Below are positions 1 through 9,399 of a DNA stretch of 64,000 nucleotides, piece by piece. Source of the DNA: Ornithodoros turicata (Eukaryota > Arthropoda > Arachnida > Ixodida > Argasidae); NCBI RefSeq assembly GCF_037126465.1, contig NC_088206.1:8903187-8967186 (forward strand). The letters are read 5' to 3'. The number at the start of each line of letters is the position of its first letter. The stretch's first letter is position 1. Below the pieces are notes generated by a model that was not told the origin of the DNA, made no database searches, and saw only the letters and a list, made by a program, of their open reading frames with translations. Both the position numbers and the translations under genes were made by a program.

Positions 1-207
1 TCACATCAATTTGAACAGATGCGAGCGACTCATGCGCTGAGAAAGATAAAGCGTTTTGAAAACAGTTCATGTGTGAGAACGGCTTTCGGCGTGATATTAG
101 AGAAAGCTTATGCCGAAGTGTGTCCCCTCCAGTCCCCCTACAGTGCGAGGTGTACACTTCGTCCGATGTTAGCACAATATGCGGTTTGACAGACTGACGT
201 CTACTGT

Positions 208-642
208 CTATACCATGTACAGCGCGAAGCGAAGTTAACTTCAACGCGCCTCCGTCCTGCGGGGCGGGAAGAAAGCCACCCTAACGGCGCTTCCGAGAAA
301 TAAAGGGAAATAGTGTTTCGACTGTCCCAGTTGTGCTGCTGGGGTGTCCGCCTTGCCATGAGCTGTTGACTCGGCATTGCATTGCCGTCAGCTGCTGTTA
401 CCATCGCGACGTCTTTTGGTTTTGCGGCGATTATGTAGTGGGGTATGCTGGCCGATATCGCAAGGGTGCAATGGCAATGCAATGCCGAGTCGACAGCTCA
501 TGGCCAGGTGGACACCCCCGCAGCACAAGTGGGACAGTCGATACATTCTTTCCCTTCATTTCGCATAAGTGCCGCTAAGGTGGCTCTCTTCCCGCTCCGC
601 AGGCGCGTTCAAGTTAACTGTGCTTCGAGCTGTACTGTTATC
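208..642. mobile_element. Foldback (long inverted repeat) element
   Basis: Two arms of about 170 bases, roughly 208-382 and 468-642, are imperfect reverse complements around a loop of about 85 bases. Matching blocks include GTTAACTTCAACGCGCC on the left against the complement of GGCGCGTTCAAGTTAAC on the right, and GGCATTGCATTGCC against GGCAATGCAATGCC next to the loop. This is the shape of a non-autonomous foldback/MITE element. The outer ends are blurred and no target duplication is visible, so the superfamily is unknown. Confidence 0.7.
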
Positions 643-2670
643 GTCTGTAACTTTATTTTTTCATAGAGGGGTTGAGAAACCATCTCTCACCGCTTGTGTT
701 TGATGCACTACGTAATATTGCACTCGAGATGTTCACTGCACAGAGCCTGTGCATGTGTTTCCGGAATACTTTGCTTTTGTAATTTGCGATTTACATAAAA
801 TGCGCTTTACAAAGCTCGATAGACAGAGCACGATAACCGAGCGGGTAATTTTCCTGCAGAGGAGCACACAGTTACCATGGGAACATGTGCGTTTCGCACC
901 TTCCCATGGGGAGGCGCGCGCTTAGTTTTCTACGATAATACGTATTTTATGAACATAACAGCAGCAGGCAAGCTAGCTGGTGTTGACTTGGGTGTTAACG
1001 TCACGTATTTTATGTTTGTGGGAGGAAGAGAGCGGAGGCGTCTCTCACGCAATGCCAGATTTTCGGTGTGCAATAGCTTCCGATCGCATCGGGATATCAG
1101 CGTCGGCATCGTCACTGTGACTCCTTCGAGAATGGGAGAATCGTCTCGCAATGCTCTCTCAACTACATCTGTCTCTTGGACATTACCACTCAAATTTGGA
1201 GCCAGCAACGCGCCACGATGCGTTCATTCAGTGGTGGTATCGTCTCGGTACGATGCGTTTAGTCGAACTGTTGAGAGAGGCGCAGCCAACAATGTGCTAC
1301 GTTCCAAGCGATTCCCAAGCAAATGCCTGACTACTGCTCCCTATTTGATGACAATATGTGATCACTATACACGCCTCGCTAAGTGATCCCACATTGAGTA
1401 TCGGCCCAGTTTACAATAGACGTTATCCTATACTTGATTGAATTAATTTTTTTTCGCAATCGATTCTGCAGCACCAATATCTCATATCCCATTTTGGTTT
1501 CTATTTTCAATCGCGATCAGCTATTTATGTGCTTGCCTTTTTCAAACCTCGTTTTTTTCCCCAGAATCCGGTCTCATGTTAAATATGTTTCTACAAGCGC
1601 TTTAATGACAATGCCGCATCAAACACGAGCTCTGAAATGTAAGTCGTCATTCAAGTAGTAGTTGTTGTTGAGATACAAACCGTAATATGATCTCGATTAA
1701 AAATAAATACCTGGCGCTGCTAACAACAGAATAAACGCGGTACACGCCACAGTGAACAGGCGGCTCATTATAAGACAATCAAGTAGATGTACTGCGGGAT
1801 CCCCAGTTTCGTGAGTCTCATGGTCGCGATCGATAGTATTCTCCTCGGGGACAGACCCGACACGGCGTCAAACGCGTTCACTTCGCAGTTCGTTGAGCTA
1901 ACAGATCGCTTTATTGACTATAGCTTGAGGCCAAGTGAGCGAGGATGAAGCGGGCAAACTTTTGGAAAGTCTGCATTCATGTGCGTCGCGTCCTTAGAAA
2001 GCAGCTATATGAAAGCGCCATCTTTGCTTGCTCATTGAGTTTTCTTCCCATCATGCACAGATCACGCATCATGCATCAGGGTTACCAGTATGATGATGAT
2101 GATGATCATGATTCGTATTTTATTGGCGCAGCGGTAACTACGACCATAATGCGCCAAGACGACCCCCCCCCCCCCCCCGTCAAAAGATGCAAATATTTTT
2201 ATTTGTTCGTATAGGGCTCAACGCAAATTCACACCGAGATCATGCAGGAATTGAGTGTTGACATTCCGTTTCCTCCTGTCCAAGAAGAAATATCGGTCTG
2301 TACGCCTGACGACAGCTAGCATCCCGTTTAGAGCTTTCTTTACATAGTATATACATGCCTCGCACGATATGGCGTATACCTGCGTAAACCTTGCCACCCA
2401 CTTTCACGAGGGCATGTTGGCTGCTTTCGAAATGTACACGTATATAGGGGCATCGGTTAGACTGAATTACTTAAACCACTACGAAATGCTTTTGCATAAA
2501 CTCTACAATTATTATTGTAGCTATATTAGCTGTATTATTGGACGCCAACCTTTGCCTCATCAGCTTCACTTTGAGGAAGAAATGCGCCCCAACTGAGGTT
2601 CCCCACGTCCCCTCATTCCTAAGACCCTTTCCTGGACGTGCCAGAAGCGGATTCTTCTCTCCACTCGGAA
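643..2670. other. No gene recognised
   Basis: I see no conserved protein domain, RNA gene or bounded transposon here. There is an open frame of 169 codons at 877-1386 without recognisable motifs. A small palindrome around CCATGGGAA/TTCCCATGG lies near 876-909, a GATGAT run near 2091-2109, and a poly-C run near 2162-2178. Confidence 0.4.
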
Positions 2671-3460
2671 TACAGGGTGTCCCACCGAAAAAGAGCCAGG
2701 GGCTAATGAAAAAACAGAGTGATCTACACAAATGGAACCAACTGTACGTGCTTGGCTGTTGTGTGGTCTATCCAAAAATATATTTTTCATCGCCCCTTGT
2801 CAATTAATTAGCGGTAATTAATTTTCCAACTTTTTAATTATCGGTTTTAGCTCTCAGATGTCAACGAGGAAGTTGTAGTACATGTCGAAAAAGACGCAAC
2901 TGAAATGGTTCGAGATTGCTATGGCTTTTGGTTTAGTTTTTTCCCGGGTTTAAAAATTGGTTTCTGAAGCCGCGCGCACCACAGAGCGCTTCCCATAATT
3001 CGGCGCCCGCGTGCGACGATTGCAGTGCACTCTGATAGGTGTGCCGTGAAACAGGTGAAATATCTTCCTCTTGTGTGAAGTGGCCCAAGGATGGTCTCCA
3101 AGTGCTAATATCAAAGTCAATGTACGCCGGAGGGCGCTGGAATCTTCGCGCGCGGGTGCCGGATTGCCGGACTTTTAAGCTCGGGAAAAAAACGAAACCA
3201 CAAGCCATAGCGACCTCGAACCACTTCAGTTGTGTCTCTTTCGACATCTACTACAACCTCCTCATTGACATCTGAGAGCTAAGACGGATGATTAAAAAGT
3301 TGGAAAATTAATTACCGCTAATTAATTGGACAAGGGGCGATGAAAAAATTTTTTTTGGATAGACCACACAACTGCCAAGCACGTACAGTTGGTTGCATTT
3401 GTGTAAAGCACTCCGTTTTTTTTTTAGCCCCTGGCCCTCTTTCGGTGGGACACCCTGTAT
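2671..3460. mobile_element. Foldback MITE, TACAGGGTGTCCC family, TA target duplication
   Basis: Both ends read TACAGGGTGTCCCACCGAAA going inward, and the arms stay nearly identical for about 290 bases (2671-2965 against 3170-3460) around a unique centre of about 200 bases. The terminal TA is compatible with the TA duplication of Tc1/mariner-like insertions. There is no transposase frame, so this is a non-autonomous palindromic element of about 790 bases. It shares its terminal motif with elements at 25113 and 29360 in this window. Confidence 0.85.
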
Positions 3461-3705
3461 ATATACGCAGCTCAGAGAAAGGACTTGGATCGACTCGTGC
3501 ACCGCGTTTGGGCCTTATCATCGGGGGATTCCTATACAGACGTTGCCAACCCTTCCTGTCTTGGACACAGTGCATGAACCCCAATTTCAAGCAGTATTGG
3601 TGGAGACGTAGGTCTCATTATATGTCTCACGTTCGTTCAGGGTGTGGTACTATGAGAGGTACAAGAGAACCTGCCTTGATAGCTTTTCCATAAAATTCGT
3701 CGTAG

Positions 3706-4789
3706 AAGACCACAAACTGGATCCCCCCATTCCGTCTAGTAGTCAATGAAAATGACACGTGGCAGAAGATAATATCCTCCTATCTTAACAGCGTCCTTAA
3801 GTGCATCTTCCTACCTTACTCATCTTTTTTTATGGCATAGGCCATAAAAAATTCAGAGGAATTGCTGGGTTCCCTCTCACATCTCCATAGAAAAAAAAGT
3901 CTCAATGGTGTCTTCTGACATTAAAGATTTGTATTTTTCCTTGGAAACCAATCTCCTCCTGACACGACTAAGAAAGTTATCCAAAGAGACTTGATTCCCT
4001 TTCAGACCAATGCCGGGATTTCTGCTTCTTCTTTTTTAGAGCTTATGTCCCTCTATTTGTCGTCAACTGTTATTAACTTCGATTCCCATCTTTACACCCA
4101 TGCGAAGGGAATATGCGGGAATATGCGTTCATCTGTCGCTCCCAAATTAGCGGAAATGTACTTGTCAGTCTTAGATGAGGCCTTATGGACTTGGTCCGAA
4201 AAAGATAGTAATACCTTTGTGCGACGTTATGTGGATGACAGCGTCGTTGTAGGCCCGGTAGCTTCTAAGGCTCTCGATGTCCTTCAAATTGCCCAGACGG
4301 CTTGCCCGGAATAGGATTTTACGATTGAAACCCCGTGTGATGATCACTTGAGATTCCTGGATGTTACTTTTTCCCTACCTAGCCTGTGTTGGTCGTGTGG
4401 GCGTTCAGACCCCAAACCGCTGTTTTCTCGGAATTGTTGCCTTCCTAAGTCAGTCAAGCATGGCATCGTTAAGAATATGCTATCTTCCGCTATGAAAATG
4501 TCGTGTTCGCATTTGGTCGCGTCTTCTCTGTACAATCAAATTTCCCGACGTCGGTCAGCGGGATACTCCCGTAATGTTATTTTCCGGCACTTATAAAATT
4601 TGCTGTTTCCAACCCCCCAACCTGCCGGAAAAGCGCCATGTTCCCCCTTTTATTGTTATCCCCTTCTTTCATGCGATTTCGCATTCCTTAGGAAAGATCT
4701 TAGCGTCGAACGGCATGCGCGTGGAGCGGCAGCTTCCTATTGGTATCCTCAAGGGACGTCTCGCGATGATTGGTCGTCAGGTCGTTTAA
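3706..4789 (+). mobile_element. Penelope-like element reverse transcriptase relic
   Basis: Pieces of one reverse transcriptase can be read in order on the + strand, broken by frameshifts and stops. 3706-3837 has a KT..W..PFRLVVNENDTWQ block. 3908-3991 has SSDIKDLYFSLETNLL. 3991-4311 runs through a GICGNMRSSVAPKLAEMYL block and the catalytic RYVDD motif (YVDD codons 4228-4239). After an in-frame stop at 4312, the frame continues with HLRFLDVTFSL, CWSCGRSDPKPLF and KSVKHGIVKNML to about 4593. A last piece, 4574-4786, has a PPFIVIPFFHAISHSL block. This order matches Penelope-like RTs rather than LTR or RNase H-bearing LINE enzymes. I did not find the GIY-YIG endonuclease that many of these elements carry. 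The copy is clearly dead. It lies 1.1 kb upstream of the host gene's first exon. Confidence 0.85.
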
Positions 4790-5640
4790 GGAGAACAATA
4801 GGACGACGCTCCGCAGTGTCGCACTTTTTGGAAAGGTGAGGTATACAGGGAAAGCTTAAATTGCTTCTTCGTCCGCGATGACAAACGACGTACGCAACGG
4901 ACGAAACCCGTTCCTTTTGTGTTGGTGTCTCAAGGTAACATATCATCGTCGATTCCACTTCATTCCACGTCACGCATAAAATGGTGAAGAACCATCAGCA
5001 CGAACCCATTAAATTGCACATTACCTTGACACATTAAAGTGATCAGTACTCATTCACATTACTCATACAGTACTCATCATTACAGTACTCATTCACATCC
5101 CAAGCGTGTATTACGAGTATTGCATTGAGAGTGTACTGCATGCACGTATCACTCGTACATGCACGCACTAAATTTCGTATGTTACCACAACTGTAGCAGA
5201 AAAGTAATATTCGTAAAACTTATTCTGTTGTATAAAACGCCATGCACGACACGAATAACAACTTACTGGTCTACAACAGAGGCGGATGGAGACACTCAAT
5301 CTGGGGGGCAGCGGCGGGGCGGCTCTTTGTCAGAGCCCCCCCCCCCCCCCCCCCCCCGCCTCAGGTCTACAACCTGCATTGAGTCCTTCCCTCATCATTT
5401 CCTTCTCTGTGATTTCTATCTACGAATGTCTCGTTCCCAATTCTTCGGTTCGCAGCGTTTCGAGCCGGACGACACAAGAGAAAACGAAAATTCATATAGA
5501 ACACAACCAGAGGATCGCTCCTCTGGAGTCCAGTCAGGACAGGACATTTCTCCTGTTTTCGTTTCCTTTGTTTCGTTTGACTGACCAACGTAATCAGCTA
5601 CAACAATCGCTGTTCGCCACTACTGTTACCGAAAGCAACC
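4790..5640. other. Upstream flank, simple repeats only
   Basis: No gene is recognised. A short direct repeat of about 17 bases containing CAGTACTCATTCACAT occurs between 5045 and 5100. Near 5336-5357 a long poly-C tract follows a GGCGGATGGAGAC stretch, a weak echo of the GGGGCGGATCC element at 9191. Confidence 0.4.
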
Positions 5641-5669
5641 ATTTTACCAGCTGTAAATGATCAAGGCTT

Positions 5670-5675
5670 TCAGTT
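5670..5675 (+). promoter_or_regulatory. Possible arthropod initiator (TCAGTT)
   Basis: TCAGTT matches the arthropod initiator consensus TCAGTY and lies about 205 bases upstream of the signal-peptide ATG. No convincing TATA box or downstream element is visible at the expected spacing. A six-base match is weak on its own. The 5' UTR could also be spliced from further upstream. Confidence 0.2.
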
Positions 5676-5876
5676 CGGCAATTGGCCGCTTCACGGCTTG
5701 TGGCGCTGTGACGCTCTTCTTCGCCGGCGACCGCCCGCCGCATTTCTCCTCTCCACTTTGAATCGAGCCACCGAAGGGTTTGCCGTACGGAGAGGCAGAT
5801 AGTTTGGACACCTGTGGAAACTTTTTTTCCAACTACTTTCTTCGCTCAACTCTTGCCGTTGCGGATAACGTGCGAC

Positions 5877-5973
5877 ATGAAGAAAGTGTCGTTGTTTGTG
5901 GTGCGTGGTGGTTTAGTGTTGCTGTTGCTGTTTGGTAGTGTTGCGCGTGGCAGTGGTCAACTGTGGAAAGCGG
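5877..5973 (+). CDS. Exon 1 of a Sidestep-like Ig-superfamily gene: signal peptide exon
   Basis: The exon encodes 32 full codons plus one base. After the start come two lysines and an arginine, then a hydrophobic core (GGLVLLLLFG, about residues 11-20), then a small-residue region (SVARGSG). That is a classical secretory signal peptide, with cleavage probably shortly before QLW. The exon ends at CGG/GTAAGT, a strong 5' splice site, in phase 1. An in-frame ATG lies 63 bases upstream at 5814. I prefer 5877 because it gives a compact signal peptide, while the upstream extension (METFFPTTFF...) would bury the hydrophobic core. The split G codon completes to Asp (GAT) with the first two bases of the Ig exon at 45349, in frame. 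Signal peptide plus phase-1 Ig exon is typical of arthropod Ig cell-adhesion genes. The pairing with that exon is inferred, and an unrecognised small exon between them is possible. Confidence 0.65.
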
Positions 5974-6412
5974 GTAAGTTCTTTCACACTAGTCTGAGAT
6001 TTTTCAGCAGTCAGGCTTTGTGATATTTTGAAACATTTCGTAGACAAGTGAAATAAATATTCTATTCATTTCTTTCATTTTTATTGTACTTCCGAAGAGC
6101 ATTGATTGAAAAACGTTTTCGCGTCAGAACAGCATAAACGCAGGCGCCCTTCGTGTCCGAGAAAGTCTGAAATCGATACAAACATGAGTCGAAGCGAAGA
6201 CAACTCTTTCTATCCAAACCTTTTCTCTCACGATGAAGATTCGTTACGGACGTTTTCAAATACTTCGACATCTTTTTTGTTATCTCACACCTCATGTTGA
6301 TTCCGGTGATATCGGTTCCGAGAGAGGACGAAGAAGGGGAAGGAAGTTGAGTTGAGTTTGAATGTGAAAAAAAAAAAAAAAAAAAAGGGACGAAATTCAA
6401 TTTGTCGCCTGA

Positions 6413-6550
6413 TCAATTCTGCTACTCCCATAAAGAACCCCTAAAGGTATGAACCCCACAGAAAGGAAGAAGCAAAAAGGAAAAGAAAAATGAAAAGATA
6501 AAACGAGAAAACGCCGCCCCTTCCGGTCACCGAACTGTGCGCATGCGTAG
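6413..6550 (+). repeat. Dispersed repeat, second copy at 40611-40738
   Basis: A segment starting ATTCTGCTACTCCCA, passing through a purine-rich AAAAGAAAAGATAAAAC stretch and ending CCGGTCACCGA...TGCG.ATGCGTAG, recurs at 40611-40738 in the same orientation. Both copies follow the same order with small indels. No protein or tRNA-like motif is seen. It is probably part of a larger interspersed element whose ends are not visible. Confidence 0.6.
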
Positions 6551-6701
6551 GAAGAAAGGAGGGCTCTGCTACAGTTTGGCCTTTCTTCAGTTGGAACCTC
6601 GAACTGAACATGATTTGATATTCCAAACTCAAACTCATGCGCAGTGTGCTTCTGGGGAAGGCGGCCAAATATTTCCCAAATATCACAGATCATTTTTCCT
6701 T

Positions 6702-6952
6702 CCAAAATTGCGCTGCATATGTCTAGGTATATTTGCGACATGGCCTATACTTGGACGTAATATTATCTGCATGGCCAGCGTGCACCTTAATCAGCATTCA
6801 AAAATTGGTTTCCTTAATCAATGAATGTGGGTTTTTATGGTGTAAAATAGCCCATGTCGCAAATAAGTATATGCAGCGCAATTTTCGGGAGAGAAATTAT
6901 AAATGAGTTTATGAAAAAATTAGGGCCGCTTCTCTAATAGCACCCTGTATAA
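6702..6952. mobile_element. Partial foldback element with a CACCCTGTATA end
   Basis: An arm at 6702-6747 (AAAATTGCGCTGCATAT, then ATTTGCGACATGG) is complemented at 6849-6885 (CCATGTCGCAAAT, then ATATGCAGCGCAATTTT). The right side ends in CACCCTGTATA at 6941-6951, the same terminal motif as the complete elements at 2671 and 25113. The matching left terminus is missing, so this is a truncated member of that broad group. Confidence 0.55.
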
Positions 6953-7672
6953 GGCCACACATGTACATTTAACTGGATTATGAATTGGGGCTAAACGTCT
7001 TGGTGAATTGAAACATGACGTGACGTCGTTCCTGAACGTGGCTGGCTGTATCGGTGTTGCATCCGGTACGCCCAACAAGGCCATCTTCGCACGAGGGCAA
7101 ACAATCCGTGGACCTGTTGCTCGGCTGGCCAGCGTTCCAAACCGTTTTCCATTGTATGTGGGCGTTCGTCCCCCAGAGTGAGATCGGAAGCGGTTACCGT
7201 CTTCATATATGATGTGTCAGCCGACGATGTTTTGATGACACTGTAATAGAGTATCAGACAGTGATTGAGCATATTGAAGATCCAGTATCGAACATACTCG
7301 CCGTTGCGATAATCGCTTCCACAAGTTGCTAAATCTATACCGCGCACCAACCATCGATATCAGAATCTTCACCCATGTACCGCTTTGAGATCATTCGTTG
7401 ATGACGTCGGACGTTTTTAGAGTGTCACTGCTGTTTTTTCTTTCTTTTTTTTTTTTTTTGAAGTCTGGTTAGTCATAATAAAGCTTTTGGCAACTGCTCG
7501 AGGAGTTATCTGACTGCTTCCACGACAACATTTCCTGTGGTGGGGAAGGGATAATTGAGGCAGTGTTCCTGAAGTGATCATCGAATTTCGAAATGAAATT
7601 TCGTTTTTGACAACGCGGCGAGGAAGGAAACAACTTGAAGTCTGCGAACGAAGGCTGGTCTCGTATACGTAC
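6953..7672. other. No gene recognised
   Basis: There are open frames on the minus strand up to 119 codons (6991-7350), but no motif that I recognise. A poly-T run is present near 7445-7459. It could be eroded transposon sequence. Confidence 0.35.
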
Positions 7673-7768
7673 CCAAGCAGCACAACATCTTAGCCCAATA
7701 TTGAACCAATATTGGCAATACTGGCTCAATATTGGTCCAATATTGGCCAAGATGTTGTGCTGCTTTGG
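7673..7768. mobile_element. Short palindromic element
   Basis: The left end CCAAGCAGCACAACATCT (7673-7690) is answered by AGATGTTGTGCTGCTTTGG at 7750-7768. Between them are alternating copies of CCAATATTG/CAATATTGG. The whole 96 bases can fold on itself. This looks like a very short MITE or a repeat-derived hairpin. No target duplication is obvious. Confidence 0.65.
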
Positions 7769-8115
7769 TTTATTGTGTCGAACTTCTGATGCGCCTTAAC
7801 GAAACATAGTCGTATGCTGTTACCCTTTAAAAATGTGTTCAGCTTCTTCGGGCTTGGTGCTTCGCTGAAAACTTTGAATATAAAATAGAAACTCATTGTT
7901 AAACACGGCGAGGGTGTTTTCGTGTTTGTGGGATGAGGTAGGCAGGATAGGTGTGCAACGCAAAATGATGATCCAGCAGAGGGCGCAACGAAAAAGGTGA
8001 GACGGAGAGAGAGAGGAAAGACTTTCTTCACGTGACACGCCTCAGTAGGCGAAACGGGACCGCCTGGCACATACATTAGGCAATCTGGGACCCCGTGAGG
8101 TTCCTGGGGAGGGAA

Positions 8116-8294
8116 CATGGCCAGTGGTTGGGAGATAATCTGATAAGAAGCATTGGAAGAAATGGGAATAGGCGAAGTGGGGGAGGACACGCCCCGGGTT
8201 GTTCGAGGTTGACGAACATGCTAATGGTTGAGGCCAGATAATCGGCTAAAAAGAATTAGGCAAAATGGCAATAGGCGAAGTAGAAAGACACGTC
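8116..8294 (+). repeat. Two-copy tandem-like repeat, period about 101 bases
   Basis: Unit 1 (8116-8193) and unit 2 (8217-8294) share the order CATG, TGGTTG, AGATAAT, GAATAGGCGAAGT (unit 1) or CAATAGGCGAAGT (unit 2), then GACACG. The same AGGCGAA-type word also occurs near 8046 and at 9016-9055, so this is probably part of a larger interspersed repeat. Confidence 0.5.
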
Positions 8295-8319
8295 TTGGTC
8301 AGCTTCTCAGGAAACTTAC

Positions 8320-8567
8320 TACACTGTAGAAACAGAACTTCACCACGTAGCACGCTCATATAGCCAACCATCATTTCGAATGATATCATCACACTGTGTA
8401 TTGATTTGTTGAAAATGGGAGGAGGCGCCTATCTGGGATACATTATCTTGTCCCAGATAGGCGCCTCCCCCCTGTTTAAAAAAAAAATCAGGGCACAGAA
8501 TGATATTATTCGGAATGATGGTCGGCTAAGAGCGTGCTATGTGGTGAAGTTCTGGTTTAACAGTGTA
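8320..8567. mobile_element. Palindromic MITE, family M copy A, TA duplication
   Basis: The ends are TACACTGT and ACAGTGTA. The arms carry AGAACTTCACC, AGCACGCTC and AGCCAACCATCATTTCGAA, complemented on the right. The centre holds GCGCCTATCTGGGA and its complement. Copies B, C and D at 13224, 13603 and 26510 share the arm words but have TACACTCTTA-type ends and a different centre, so this copy represents a diverged subfamily. No coding capacity. Confidence 0.8.
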
Positions 8568-8886
8568 GCCGTTTCTCTCTGTGCGTCTGATAGAGAGAGA
8601 AAGCTCTCTTCGTTGTAGGAGTGTGTGTCGTCTTGGCCGTAGAATCTATTGTGGTGACCTTTAATCTATGTTGGTTTATTAGTTAAACAACAATTAAAAT
8701 TGATGAAAAAATAGAATCCCAAAAGTAATTAAGAATGAAAACTAGACGTTCTCAATAATTAAACTCATAAGTAGTTAATTAAAATTTAAGAACCAAGTTC
8801 CGTTAATTTAATGAATGTAATCCTGCACCAAACCGTAACGCAAGAACGTTGCACGTGTCAGCCCACGATAAATGATGGTTATAAAG

Positions 8887-9064
8887 TCAATTCTTGCGCC
8901 AAAACCAGGGGAGCACCCACACAGCACAACCTGTGCTGGGGTTCGAACCCGGCTCACCTGCCTGTCGCGACTGTTGGTGCTTAGGATTAAGAGGGCGGAA
9001 GGGGTACCTGCCATTAGGCGAAATGGAACTGTCGTGCCATCTCATTAGGCGAATTGGGACTGCC
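8887..9064. repeat. Possible SINE-derived sequence with ATTAGGCGAA repeats
   Basis: The stretch GGGGTTCGAACCCGG near 8938-8952 resembles a tRNA B box on either strand. On the minus strand it is followed by GCACAGGTTGTGCTGTG, reminiscent of the SINE body seen at 37845. Two copies of CATTAGGCGAA(A/T)TGG lie at about 9011-9056. No cloverleaf can be drawn. The assignment is weak. Confidence 0.3.
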
Positions 9065-9190
9065 AACAAGTGGGCATTTCTATCACTGACCGACGTCAGC
9101 AGGGAATGGCTGTGTGTGGCAGTGTGGTGATGCTGCCATAGTAGTGTCACATCCACGCATGCTCAGCTCGTTTTTAGAACTACTTATGGT

Positions 9191-9395
9191 CAGGGGCGGA
9201 TCCATACACTCGTTTTTTTTTTGGGGGGGGGGGGGGTTCTTTGTCGGAGCGCGATTTGTTTTTTTTTTGGGGGGGGGGGTTCTTTGTCGGAGCGCGATTT
9301 GGGGTAGGGGAGAGAGGGAAATCCAAGGTATAAACTGACGCCTGTGGGGGGGGGCCCTCCCCCCTCCTGCTCTCCCCCTTTCCGGATCCGCCCCT
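9191..9395. mobile_element. Small terminal-inverted-repeat element, AGGGGCGGATCC
   Basis: Perfect 12-base ends AGGGGCGGATCC (9191-9202) and GGATCCGCCCCT (9384-9395) enclose 181 bases. Inside, a unit of poly-T, poly-G and TTCTTTGTCGGAGCGCGATT is repeated twice in direct orientation (9210-9256 and 9257-9300). No target duplication could be fixed. It is a non-autonomous element with no coding capacity. Confidence 0.65.
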
Positions 9396-9399
9396 GCGT

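Noticed and set aside
877..1386. Open frame of 169 codons on the + strand
   Set aside because: No recognisable domain, signal peptide or splice context. Composition looks like chance or eroded repeat.
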